Shown: positions 36,401-47,617 of the stretch, piece after piece
How positions within the stretch are numbered: the stretch's first letter is position 1
Layout of the letters: every line of letters begins with the position of its first letter
Assembly (NCBI GenBank): GCA_021307315.1
Contig: JAJSPD010000024.1
Span: forward strand, 496,001-560,000
From: Bisporella sp. PMI_857
Lineage: Eukaryota > Ascomycota > Leotiomycetes > Helotiales > Helotiaceae
Direction of reading: 5' to 3'
Length of the DNA: 64,000 nt
Notes under the pieces: generated by a model
The model's input: only the letters and a program-made list of their open reading frames with translations
The model's database searches: none
Told to the model about the DNA's origin: nothing
Made by a program: the position numbers and the translations under genes

Positions 36401-38847
36401 CTTTACGCGGATATACTCTAGCACCAACCTTGACTCGTGAGTTGCTCTGAAACTGTAACTTAATACGTCTTTCGTATCTATTGTATCAAGTTCGTCAAGA
36501 TCTTCCGGCATGTGACCTTCGGGAGAATCGTTACAGAGCACATCTTTAACAACTAACCACATCCTTTTGCAAAGAGAATAGATCTGTTGTTGAATCTCAT
36601 TCCATCGCGCATAATATTCATACTGTTTCTCACTTGCAGAATCTTGGTGGTCGGACGAAGGGACAATTGACTCCCAGATGAAACTGTTCGGTGGCCTCAG
36701 TCACCCTGACATTAGACTGCGATTGGTCACTTACCTTAGAGAAGCAAGGGTCCCATGGACAGGGAAATCGATGACAGCATTTGAGAGATCTTTTTCTGCC
36801 ATGGAAACTCGTTCTTCCAATTCGGAGACGAGGTCCTGAACCAAACCGAAGCGCGCCTCTGTGGTTTCCAGGAAGCCATATAGCAATTCGTAGCAGCGAG
36901 CAAGTCCATCAGCATAGTCTGCTCGACCTGTTCTTTTTGACATCTCGCTGGCTCGAGTTATGAAGTGTGTCAGGGTGGATAGAGATTTGGATGTTGTGAG
37001 CCCATCCTGGACGCCTCTTCCAGCATCACTTAAACTATCATCACTGGCAGGTTTGATATTTTCTGAGAAAGGCATTGCTCGGCTTCTGATAAAAGCTTCC
37101 GATAGAGTTAACCGCAGAACAAGAGCCGCATTGACACGGACATCCTCAAAGGGGTCCATGAGTAGATCAAGCAATAATCGTGTACACCCAGTCGTAAAGA
37201 AGTCGACCCGGAACGGCCAAGTTATCACGTTATCACTGATTTGTTTCTGTGGTAAATACATCTTTTGCGTGAGTATTCCTGACTTGTGCAACAACTGTAT
37301 TGCCTTCAAAGCAGTGATGTGACGTTGATAGGATGCTGTTGGAACCAATTCGCCGAGAAGAAACCCAATGTACCAGCTAACAAATTCAGTATGGTACTTT
37401 AGGCGCTGTTCTATTCCGTTCATAGTAATATCGTCTAGAGAGGACTGGGAACCCCAAGCAAGGTTGTGCGAGAACGAGAGCCTTTGAAGTTCTTTTTCCA
37501 AGGAAGCTGTTGCACCTTTGATTCTGGTAATCATGTGTTTCGTTTGGCTCAATATCTCATTGCGAAATTTAGCGTCCGTGTCTGCATGAAGTGGTGCCAG
37601 ATGTCGGCGTAGAATGTTTAATGCCAATAAGTTGAAAGGTTTAGTAGAAGATGAAGATGAAACAAGAACTGAAAATGAAAGAGACCGAACAAGGTTCGAT
37701 GCATGGGACAGCAACGGCTCGATCATTTCTTCTTTTAGAATGATGCATTTTATGCCCTTCTTAGCGGGTTTTAAAACATACGTAGCACCTGATAAGGTTA
37801 GCATGAATTAAATATAAAGATGTAGATAACCTTACTAGACTCTTCGACAAGTCCTGCCTTCTTGCCTACTTCCATAGCTGCGAGCTGAAGTAGTGAATGT
37901 GCATGAAGTCCTTGCTCATCAGTCTCCGATATTGTATATTTTTGATTGAGCTCCCCTAAGAACGCTAAAGAACCGGAACGATCGAGCTTGAAAAGAGGAG
38001 AGAAAAGATGGTTCTTTACATTTTCCAATGCCTCAGGGTTGCTACTCAGCCCATCCCTTACCCATCTTTGCCAGAGGAGTGTGGACTCAACCGCAGGTTT
38101 CTCAGAAATATTTGGCTGTCTTCTGAGTTGGCCAAAAACGGTCACAAGAAATTTTCCTGCCGCAGGTGAGACGTCAGGAGAAGCCATCCACTCGAAAGTC
38201 TCAGACATAAACTTATTCCAGAATATCAAATCCTTAGAAGCCCGGTCTTGTGGCAGAACTTGGAGAGATGATTCATCTGCATAAATTTGGATGAGGTCAT
38301 GTATAGACACTGCTGTTTTTGCTATGAAACATTCCAATGACTTGAAAGCAGGCTTGACAAGTGGCTGCGCCGCCTTATGTGTTATTATAGACACAATTTT
38401 TCGCAAGATATTTCCTTTGAGAGATGCTGAAGCATCTGGATACGGGTTCAGAGCAAGGAGGGAGCTTAAAAGCTCCAGAACCTGTCTCATCGAGCGATTC
38501 TGGTTCTTCTCGTTCCATTCGAGAAAGAAATTGAACATATCTAAGCAAGTATTTTGTGAGAACACAAGATCCTGGATACAGGGCATCTTGGAGTCTCGGC
38601 ATTGCTCGACAAAGTAGCAGAGCTTAATACATGCATCACCAGAAACGTGGCGTGGTTGAGCCGCATGGCCTAGCAACAACTTGAATTGCTTCCTCCCTAT
38701 CCTGCCAATTTAGTTAGTTTCATTTAGAAAAAGAAAGTGACCTTACTCTATTTGCATAGGATCTGTCCTGCCCTCTAACCATTGCACAAAGAGGCGGTCA
38801 TCATCTGGGGCTGTCTCAACGTTTGATTCTCGATCTGGCATTGCCAT
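33473..38847 (-). CDS. TRM732: Trm732/THADA family (DUF2428) tRNA methylation cofactor
   Basis: Nine exons give 1660 residues: 38847-38747, 38701-37836, 37788-36735, 36683-36429, 36376-36136, 36090-35786, 35734-35226, 35172-34343 and 34294-33473. All introns are 45-53 nt and phases agree throughout. It is a very long alpha-helical, HEAT/ARM-like protein. The DUF2428 signature lies around residues 780-930: TTRRSAGIPALL, then QVHAMNCLKEVF, then IWAIRNCALILLRSLIDCLFGT, in the usual order. In yeast Trm732 partners the methyltransferase Trm7 for 2'-O-methylation of tRNA position 32; human THADA is the homologue. It has no catalytic motif of its own, as expected for a scaffold. The 45-nt intron at 36091-36135 is stop-free and a multiple of three, so retention would insert 15 residues. 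Divergent neighbour: Tim23, 447 bp away. Confidence 0.88.
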
Positions 38848-39294
38848 TTTGGATGCTGTACGTTCATACGTGTTTGAAGCCGCGCCTATTTAAATGCAAT
38901 AATGGATAGCTATCACTGCTCTATTGGATTCAGATGGAAATGAAGCTGCTGCAGTTTGAAAGTAGTGTGGCTACTAGTCCACCTCTCAAATTATATTGGA
39001 GCGTACCCAGGATGCTGGGCAACTGTAAGCTCTTCACGGCTTTTATGGCTCAGCTGGTAATCCCATCGTTTTATGACCATGAGCTTGCAACCTCAACGAC
39101 TACATCAAAAGTGGCTTCCATAAAATATTGCTAAAAAGAGGATCCTTGATTACAATCTTCTCACGTGACAAAAAGAATGAAATGCTGATGGTCTGTGCGT
39201 TAAATATTTTTCGCTGGAATCGAACCTTACAAACATCATTGACTTTTCTGCAAACATCATATCCCACCTGTTAACTCTCTTAACGCCTCTTACA
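38848..39294. promoter_or_regulatory. Divergent promoter between Trm732 and Tim23
   Basis: 447 bp separate two start codons in head-to-head orientation, so both core promoters must lie here. No other gene is present. A short CACGTGA-like element (CTCACGTGAC) occurs near 39160-39170, a possible bHLH (CACGTG) site, closer to the Tim23 start. Confidence 0.5.
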
Positions 39295-39997
39295 ATGTCA
39301 ATCTGGGATAAGATTACTGGGCGCAAGTCTTCCTCATCAACCACAACGTCAAGCTCCTCGAACACCGATTCTTTCCATCCAGCTCCTTTCAACCCTTCGG
39401 AAACTGAAGATGTCTCCTCCTTTCTTAGCGGTCCTGGCCTGATTGATCCAACGCAACTTCATCCCCTCGCTGGACTGAACCAGCAGACGCTAGATTATCT
39501 TTCACTCGAAGAATCGACGCTATCTGACCTGCCTGGTTCGCAGTCTGCCCTACCTTCTCGAGGCTGGTCAGATGATTTATGTTATGGCACCGGAGTTACA
39601 TACTTGACAGCCTTAACAATTGGAGGAGCATGGGGGATGCGGGAAGGTCTTCGAAAATCTCATGGACAACCCCCGAAGTTACGTCTAAACTCAACCTTGA
39701 ATGCTATTACGAGACGCGGGCCGTTCTTGGGCAATTCTGCGGCTGTGATAGCGATGGTATATAATGGATTCAACTCGTTTATTGGCCATATGCGAGGCAA
39801 ACATGATTCCGCGAATAGCGTATTGGCAGGTGCACTTAGTGGCATGATTTTCAAAAGCACAAGGGGCGTTCGACCTATGATGATTTCAGGTGGAATTGTA
39901 GCTTCAGTCGCCGGGGCCTGGGCTGTAAGTCACTTATTTCCGATTCCCGACTATAGCTAACAAACACTTGCAGGTCACAAGAAAGGCGCTCTTCTAA
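39295..39997 (+). CDS. TIM23: Mitochondrial import channel subunit Tim23
   Basis: Exons 39295-39924 and 39974-39997 give 217 residues. The last intron (49 nt, GTAAGT to TTGCAG) leaves a tiny final exon encoding VTRKALF; unspliced, the frame would end in an unrelated tail. Residues 1-95 are the Ser-rich and then acidic intermembrane-space domain that binds presequences. Residues about 96-212 form the Tim17/22/23 channel domain with four hydrophobic segments and the loop ITRRGPFLGNS before the third part, ending GVRPMMISGGIVASVAGAWA. It forms the TIM23 translocase in the inner mitochondrial membrane with Tim17, Tim50 and the PAM motor. Divergent to the Trm732 gene. Confidence 0.93.
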
Positions 39998-40941
39998 TGT
40001 ATTACCTCACATGCGCGTCCTACCTACGAACAAACTTCGTTGCCTCGACATCTGTGGGCTAGAATCATTAGCAATAATAAGTGCTTAAGCGAAAGCATTG
40101 CGACAAAATCTTCGAGATACCTCTCAAAACATACTTTCATGTACCAGCACATTTTCACCTTTGTTTTACATAGATTCATTAAATGGCGCGGCATGCATAA
40201 GCGTTGGATGGATGATCTCTCCTCTCGCCTTCAGGCGCATTGTACATATAGATAGATACGCGGTTGCGTACAGGAAAGGAGTGGGTGGCGTCAAAATCAG
40301 AAGTCGTAATGCAAGTATATGATGATACTCTGCCCCTGTATTTCTTATTTACTAGTGGAGTGAAAAAAGGCTGCTGGATCAATACAGGTTTGAAGCTTAC
40401 CATGAGATTATAACCAAGGCTGAAGTTTTCAACAACTCTTGAATAGTTAGCTCATTAAGAAGCTGTGTGAGGCGTCTATAATTGCTTTTCCGAGACATAA
40501 CATCAGCAGCTGGCATTGCGCATACCCATGAAAACGCCTACCGAATTCTGAGTCAGAAGATTTAGATTGAAGTATCAGTGTAAACTTTGCAGGACGTCAT
40601 ATGAGCCCGATATTGTGTAATTTCGCTATTCTGAAGATCCTGGTTGAGACTTTGAGTTCCTTACTTTATACATATTGTGTATAGTCCGTGAACACAGCTA
40701 GGACCAAAACAATTCTTGGTATTCCTGACTTTGGAATCTTCAATATGCAAAGATTGCTCTTACCCGAGGCAGCTAAAAGAGTGGAGGTAGAAAATTCACT
40801 TTCTATTAGGAAGTGACGTCCTCACCTTCGAGACTAACCTCAATCATGACCACTTGAAATCTTGAACAGAGTAAAGGCACTGCACCGACCTCGATCATCG
40901 AGATTGATCGTTAGGCACACTATTTACCTAAGACCCCCACT
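39998..40941. other. Intergenic
   Basis: About 0.95 kb between two plus-strand genes. Short frames at 40040-40400 lack domain or splice support. The end includes the promoter of the next gene. Confidence 0.45.
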
Positions 40942-42779
40942 ATGGACACTCACGATATCAGTACCTCTCGGGCACCAGGTAAGTCGTTGGTGTGCTCTGG
41001 TCTATTTCGTTTTCATGAGCGTTGGAACTGCGTACATAGAATGCTGACTTCACACCCATAACAACAGATCATAGACCAACTGTAGAAGCAGCATTCGAAA
41101 GGGCCGTTGAATGGGGAATACTCAGATATGGGGACGAATTGGGCTTTCCGTCTGGTCTCACGCTCGAGAGTTTGGGCGAGAGTCTGAGCAACATGTCTAG
41201 CTTCGATTCTGAAGATATTTTAGGCACGTCCTGTTTCATGGAGCCTAACATGGATGCTATTTTCCAGCAAAGCATTAACGATGTAAAGCATGATGAAGAA
41301 AGACGTGCTTACCTCGAACGATGTCTCGCACAGGTTTTTAGAATGGATAATATCATGGATGGAATACGCGACATGATGGATGATGAGTTGAAACTATATG
41401 GAGTGGCAGAAACAAAGTGGAAGAGAAAGACAGTTCTAGACAAGGTATGCGAACCAGGCATTCGCATGATCCCAGATCCGGTCTTCGCACGCGAGGCCTT
41501 CATATTTATAATCCTTTTTATCCGCCTTCCATACATTCATTCAAATTTATTCCACAGTATCCAACTAATATATCACTAGATTAAGCTTTTGGTGGATTTC
41601 CGTCTCTGTAATGATATTAAGAATGAGCCTAAACTTGGCGATTACGATCAAAATCCTGGTAAATACGAGTTCGAGGTAGGCTTGTGGACGCTTTGTGATT
41701 CTTCGCCCATACCTACTATCTGGGAGAGGTCACGCTTATTCTTCTCTTGGGAAACTACCTTTGATGAATTCTTGAGGACGTTACAGGAAGCTACTATGAT
41801 GAGCAACATTAACGCTGTAAGTCCGTCAGACGACGAGGAGAAGCGTTACCGTGCACTAGGCTCTGATTCAGTTGAAAATCAGTCGTTCAAGCCAGAAGCC
41901 GGAGCTTGTTCCGAAACTTCTCTAGAGCAAGGGCGACAAGATGAACAGGAGATAGTAGGCGAACCAGTGACTCAAGATGAGCCAGATTTCGAAGTCGAGC
42001 CAAACCTTGATGTTGCCGCTTGGGAAAGGAAGAAGCGTAAGCTAGATGCTATTTTGGACGACTACGATGCAGCAGACAGTTCGGATGAAGCATTGTAAGA
42101 TCATATCCGCATCAAGTCACCTCAACTCATTTAATAAAGCAAGCAGGTCCCTAGAAACCCGACACCCTTCTACAACACCAGTGGCGCTAATACCTACAAT
42201 ATTGACCACCATTGTGGCAGGATCTACACTTCCACCTCCACTAGCCGCCCAGAAGCTACAGATTTTGAAGCGTAAATCTCCCCAAGACATATCTAAGACA
42301 GCTCCAAGATTCCTGTCACAACCTCTACCAAAATTAGGATCGCTGATTGACGGGGGATATACACTTCATGAAGGGCCTTGGTTGTATGGCATCTCCCTGA
42401 GTTCTGGTGGAGCTCCTAGCTGGAATGAAATTACCAACGAGGAAGACTACCAAGTTATGCTGCGTGCTCTACGACGTAAGAATATTCCGAGCGTCCTGGT
42501 TCGCCATGTCAGTGCACCTCTCTTTTCCTCCAGAGTATATGTGCTAACCCAACCTAGTCAAAAGAGAGAGATCGATATAATCAGTGGGTTCATAATGAAA
42601 AATTGCGACGGCGAGATGAACAAGCAGAGAGCTCAGCGGGAAGAATAGGGAACGAATCTGATTGGAAGCAGTTTGATCATTTCAAGTGGGATTCTGAACC
42701 TTACATGGGAGTTTTCCAGAAACAGATGGCTCAAAACCAGGTCAACCGAAATGCATGGAAAACAGATATTTTCTTCTAA
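40942..42779 (+). CDS. Unrecognised 504-residue fungal protein
   Basis: Five exons: 40942-40978, 41068-41444, 41580-42094, 42144-42507 and 42558-42779. Introns are 89, 135, 49, 49 and 50 nt less one (four in all), and phases agree (1, 0, 2, 0). Intron 2 has an AACTAAT branch. Intron 4 starts GTCAGT, unusual but needed for frame. The N-terminal 170 residues are acidic and helical, followed by a conserved-looking segment (LLVDFRLCNDIKNEP and GLWTLCDSSPIPTIWERS). After an acidic linker comes a basic KRKKLD-like patch, a Pro-rich stretch, and a C-terminal charged helix ending in DHFKWDSEPYMGVFQKQM. There is no signal peptide or membrane segment. Possibly nuclear, judged by the acidic and basic tracts. 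I do not recognise a family. Splitting it into two genes is an alternative, but the phase match at 42094/42144 argues for one. Confidence 0.6.
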
Positions 42780-43320
42780 AGGTCCGTCCTATTGAGTTTG
42801 CTCCGGAAATAAGATGTTTATACAACAGGATACTCTGCAAGGAAGGATTGAACAAAAGCAACTAGAGGATTGGCACGGTCACCCGTCACAAAATTGACGA
42901 TTAGGTCCTTGCGATGATAGGCAGATTACTTGAGGGACATTCATGAGCCACTCAAGAGTTCTTTGCATTGGCCATCAATGCCGTCAGTCGTATTAATACA
43001 TAAATACATATCTCAAGGCTCTCCAGGTCGTCAATGTGACACGCTGACCATCACTTGTCTTTGGTCTTGGAGGACGGTAAGAATGATTCATGATCTGAAT
43101 AAAAGGCTACTTGGCTGAACAAGGTTTGATCTGTATATGAAATGCATCATATTATTTATTGAACCAACTGAAAGCTCTCCTGATTGGAGAATTCATGTAA
43201 TAGAGAATAAAGCATTCAAGGCTGCCGCGTGACCTAACAATACGTATCTACCTTGTTTCTACCCTGTTCCTTGCTGCCAGACCTGGTGCCTTCCTCTCAA
43301 TTCACCTTTACCATGAAATA
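42780..43320. other. Intergenic
   Basis: Spacer between two plus-strand loci with no supported gene; it probably includes the promoter of the downstream transcript. Confidence 0.45.
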
Positions 43321-43503
43321 ATGAGCGCCAACAAGCCCAAGACGACGAACTTCAAGACACGCATAGCGGTTACGATATCTACGACAATTCTGTTCTGGTA
43401 CTTCCTGAGCCGACCGAGTCATTCCAAGAAGAAAGCCGGAAAGGAAACATCACCCAAGCACAAGTTGCGACGAAAACAACGAGATACTCAAGACAACACA
43501 TAA
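43321..43503 (+). CDS. Small basic membrane-anchored ORF (60 aa)
   Basis: ATG-initiated frame with a hydrophobic segment (AVTISTTILFWYFL) at residues 16-29 and a strongly basic tail (SKKKAGK, KHKLRRKQR). It ends 13 nt before the ATG of the next coding exon, so it could be a separate microprotein gene or an upstream ORF in the leader of that gene. No family recognised. Confidence 0.35.
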   Translation: MSANKPKTTNFKTRIAVTISTTILFWYFLSRPSHSKKKAGKETSPKHKLRRKQRDTQDNT

Positions 43504-43516
43504 TAAGCGTTTCAAG

Positions 43517-44738
43517 ATGTGCGTCCCTTGTTGGCCCTGGGCAGAGATCTGGATTGAGGAGAATCCAAAGAGGAAGAAAGAGGAAGGCGTCCTAGTATAT
43601 GACCCTACCGCCAAAACTGTGGTAAGGATTGTTGGAGGAGGTGCACCAAAAGTAAGTCTACAGCCTTATTTTGTTTTATTTTCCTCTTTCCATTTCGGGA
43701 CATGACCTTGGGCACTGCATGGGGAAGGGGGGGGTTTTGGTTGCCTACCAAGGCCTGCTTCCTCTCTTTCAACACGAAATCAGTTCACCACAACTCTACC
43801 AAACACTCCATAACCACCAACCCGGCTACTCCCAGCGTTGCCAGTCGCAAAATAACGCAAAGGCACACAACGTAAGCTCCAAATACCGACACTTTCCGAT
43901 TTTCAGCAATCCGTCGTGAAAAAAGTACAATGGCAGCTACTATCCCACAACAAAATCACCATCCGCAGATCGCGGATCCTAGCAATGGCCTTATCAACCA
44001 CACGTATATCCCTCGTCCTGATGGAACTGTCGTCATTGGAGGTGTCGTGTATGCTCCCCAACCTGGATCTGCAACAGTTACTGCTCCTGCTGCCACCCCT
44101 CCTCCTGTCATTGCATCTGCAACGGTTACTGCAGAACCTTGTGCAACCACTCCTGCCGTTGGACCTGCTCCTACTCAGGTGCATTTTACCCCACCTGGTG
44201 GACCATCTGTTCCAGTAGAACCCGTCAATTACAACGTACCTTGTCCTTTTTCATATGCCATGCCGAGTGCCATGCCTTACTATATTTGTGAAGAAGTATA
44301 ATTCAAGTTCCGCAATTTAACTTCACGTACTTACAGAATGTCTCTCTGACAAGTGTTCAATGTTAGGTCCCTGCTCAAGCTTACATGCCGCTCAGTCAAC
44401 CTATCTACTATCCACAGCCATTACCAGCCTATGGATACAATATGGGTAACAGTGGTCTCTTCACCAGTCACATTCAGCAACCTCCTTACAGCACTTACGG
44501 TCAAACTGGCATCGACCTTCTCAACTCTCAAATGGCCATGGCGCAGGGTCTGGAGATGAACCGGAAACAGGATATGAAGCCAGCAGATGATGATCCGAAT
44601 CGCATGTACTGGTGCAGAGAGCCTGATGGCACTTATGTTCAGCGCAACCGTCGTACTATTGACTCAGGTGATATTGGCCAATGTCGCTGGTATGTCAGCG
44701 ATGGTGTCTTTTACGCAGTTCGTCTGCCTAGCGGATAA
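43517..44738 (+). CDS. Pro-rich protein with conserved fungal C-terminal module
   Basis: Two 5' ends are possible. Model A: exons 43517-43651, 43969-44295 and 44367-44738, 277 residues starting MCVPCWPWAEIW; the GTAAGT donor and CCGCAG acceptor are both phase 0. Model B: start at the ATG at 43930, reading straight into 44295, 245 residues starting MAATIPQQ. Both share the last intron (71 nt, CTCTGAC branch). The middle is Ala/Pro/Thr-rich, followed by a Tyr/Pro/Gln-rich part. The C-terminus (YWCREPDGTYVQRNRRTI, then CRWYVSDGVFYAVRLP) resembles a short domain repeatedly found at the ends of otherwise disordered fungal proteins; its role is unknown. Alternative promoters may yield both forms. 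Confidence 0.6.
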
Positions 44739-45855
44739 ACAAGAATGTTATTGAGGTAGTAAATTCCATAATTGCCAGCATGGAGATACGCTAATATGCA
44801 CTAGACTGTGATCATCGTAGGATCAAGCATATGAGATGAGATGTCCCTCTCTGCCCCACGGAATCCTTGATGGCTTTCATGAGATGAACTATGGCTGAAG
44901 GCTTTCCCTATGTTTGGGTATGTGTGGGTAGAAAACTATGGTTCAGCTAAGGGCTTGATCCAGACAAAACAAGAGGGAGTCTCTGCGTCTTCGTAACCAT
45001 ACTTTCGTATGCCAAGATTCTTCTGAGCCTCAGTTTCTTTTTTAATATGCATTGCTTCTCAAATATACAATAGAACGGGCGAAGGCGGGCGGGATGTATA
45101 AATCCAAATAAGCATTGATGAATCCTTTTTCGAAATATAATACTTACGTGACAAGTTCTTGGCTTCGATGCTGTGTTTGATGTGCTTGTGTTTATATGAA
45201 AAACAACAAAGCAAAGACAATGTGAATTTTTGAGGGCTTAAAATGACAACCCTCACTAGTCTATATAGATAGATTGTGACCTTGTAAAGGAGACTTTTGG
45301 CATAAATAAACTCCATGAATATATACATGACATTGATGGAAAGATTATCTCTAGGACTCTAGGGAGATCAATCGGAGTTCAATTGATTACATAAGGCGAT
45401 GGCCCTTGGCATTCAGGCTAAGACTAGCTTTGCTGCGGCCCTGAGCGCCTTGTCTCCACTTCCCAGAGCCTCATTCATTTTTAAGGACAAAGGGAGTTGT
45501 ACTAGTGAGAGTACATATATATCTGTCGTGAATCGACCACTAAACTGTTAATAGATCATTTCTCTTCTGACGCGGCGCCTTGATTCTCTTATTACGTTGA
45601 CACACCCGAGAAATTACGCGATTTCTTTGATTGCGTTCATCCTGAAAGCAAAACGAACACCATTGCGATTGCGATTGCGCCAACTCGCGCCTTTCACTCC
45701 CCGGGCGATATAACGAACCAGCAAGAAGTGGGCACGACTTTGACTAGCGAAATATCTGCTAGAATTCTTTGCTAGCGCTCGTAGGGCAATAAACTGTGCC
45801 GAGATCACCATATGCTTCAGAACGGTATATCCTGGTACCAAGCCTGAAAGCAGCA
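44739..45855. other. Intergenic, capping-enzyme promoter
   Basis: No supported gene in 1.1 kb. A short GCGATT repeat lies near 45663-45680. The minus-strand frame at 45614-45856 overlaps the capping-enzyme start and has ordinary shadow composition. Confidence 0.45.
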
Positions 45856-47186
45856 ATGCCCATCTCTAGTATAGAAGCCCCTGGCTTTAAGGCAACAGGA
45901 ATTATATTACAAACCTTGCGAGAAGAGGTAGCCAGGCTTCTTGGAAGGAAAAGCGTCATGTTTCCTGGTGCACAGCCTGTCAGTTTTGCGCGGAAGCATT
46001 TGAAGGCGTTGACTGAGAAAGAGTGTGTACTCCTCTAGACATAACGATCACGATTGTGCTAATATGTTGTAGTTATTATCTATGCGAAAAGACAGATGGA
46101 ATGCGTTATCTTCTATACCTTACGCATGGCGACGATGAACAGCTGGAGGTACAATATCTGATTGATCGGAAGAATGATTACTGGGGTATGACTGGGGAGT
46201 CGGGAATCCATCTACCTATACCGGGTCATGAAGCGGGTTTCCATACTAAAACCATAATTGATGGAGAGCTCGTGATGGACAAAGCACCGGGTGGAACATT
46301 GCAGCCACGCTTTATGGTTTTTGATTGCTTAGTGATTGATGGAGTCTCTTTGATGGACCGGTCGCTAGACAAACGCCTTGCGTTCTTTAGGGAGAGGATC
46401 CAGGACCCCTACAATGCTCTTCTAAGAAAATACCCACAAGAGGTCCCATATCAAGCATTTCTAGTGCAGATGAAAGAGTTTGAATTGGGATATGGAATTG
46501 AAAAGATGTTTAAGCAAGTTCTGAAGTCGTTGCCACATGGTAACGATGGCTTAATCTTCACTTGTAGAGAGACGCACTACAAGCATGGCACTGACCCGAA
46601 TATTCTCAAATGGAAACCGGCAGATGAAAACAGCATCGACTTCCGGTTAGAACTCGAATTCGATATGGTTCAGCCAGATGCCATGGATCAGAGCGAGGGC
46701 GTCACCGAGCCTTACCCTGACTATGACGGGATGCCAATCTGCCATTTGTACGTCTATCGGGGGGATAACAACCCAGATATCCAATACGGTACAATGTTTA
46801 TAGACCCAGATCTCTGGGACTCACTCAAATCCTTACAACAACCTCTCAATGATCGAATAGTTGAGTGTCATATGGATGATAATGGACGGTGGCGATATAT
46901 GCGATTCCGTGACGATAAGACGAATGCAAATCACATCAGCACGGTAGAGAGCGTGATTGAAAGTATTAAGGATCGTGTTACGGAGGAGGACTTGATGGCA
47001 ACAGCATATCATATCAGGAAGGCGTGGAAAGAGAGAGAAGCGAAGAATCAGCAGGCCGCACGACAGGCTCAGCTGCAACAGGCCGCCAAGTCATCGTCAG
47101 GTACGGTTAGCGGTGCTGTGAAGCGGAAGGCTGAGGAGCAGGGTGCTGGAAGGCCAAGTCCAAATCCACCTGGTCAGAAGGAATAG
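45856..47186 (+). CDS. CEG1: mRNA capping enzyme, guanylyltransferase subunit
   Basis: Exons 45856-46022 and 46073-47186 give 426 residues. The 50-nt intron (GTGTGT donor, TGCTAAT branch) restores the DYYLCEKTDG junction exactly. The enzyme transfers GMP from GTP to the diphosphate 5' end of nascent Pol II transcripts. Motif I, K62-TDG, carries the covalent lysine. Motif III is IIDGELVMD, IIIa is FMVFDCLVIDG, IV is DGLIFT and V is LKWKP. The C-terminal OB-fold domain follows (about 250-380), then a Gln/Ala/Lys-rich tail with KRKAEE that may serve nuclear import. As in other fungi, the triphosphatase would be a separate protein. The ATG at 45856 is the first in frame; the frame is open further upstream only from a GTG. 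Confidence 0.93.
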
Positions 47187-47617
47187 ACAACTTTGAATAA
47201 TGTAAAGGGAACAGAATCTTGGCGTACAAAAGGCAAGAGCATGGAAATTGTACGATTATTGGTAGATGCCGGCTAAGTCAGCCACCGGGTTATGTTGGTG
47301 GGTTCCAGGGTCGAAAAAGCTTGCTGCACAGTTACTTGTGGGTGTATTACATAGAAACACTTCATAAAGCGGAACATGGCGTTCAAGGGAGGGCAATCGG
47401 TACAACAATTCACTGACTGGTATCTCCAAGGGGAAAGGAAGGGGATCAATTCACATCAGAGCGGTGGTACTACTCTGTTAAAATTGCATCAGGGTAGCGA
47501 ACTAAGTGTATTGACTACCTATGGCCTTCCATGAATCAACGCCTAAACATATTGCTATGCCTTCTAACAACTACCTCTATGATATGCATATATGTGAGGA
47601 TATGCAGGCCCAAAATC
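47187..47617. other. Intergenic, convergent 3' ends
   Basis: Separates the ends of the capping enzyme (plus) and the GPI protein (minus). No gene is seen. Confidence 0.5.

Noticed and set aside
39205..39275. GGAATCGAACC, which resembles a reverse tRNA B-box
   Set aside because: The flanking bases do not form a T-stem, anticodon arm or acceptor stem.
43916..44218. Leu-rich 100-codon frame
   Set aside because: Mostly a frame-shifted reading of the Ala/Pro/Thr-rich main ORF; kept only as a remark in the finding on alternative first exons.
45614..45856. Minus-strand 80-codon frame before the capping enzyme
   Set aside because: No family features; overlaps the promoter and start of a certain gene.
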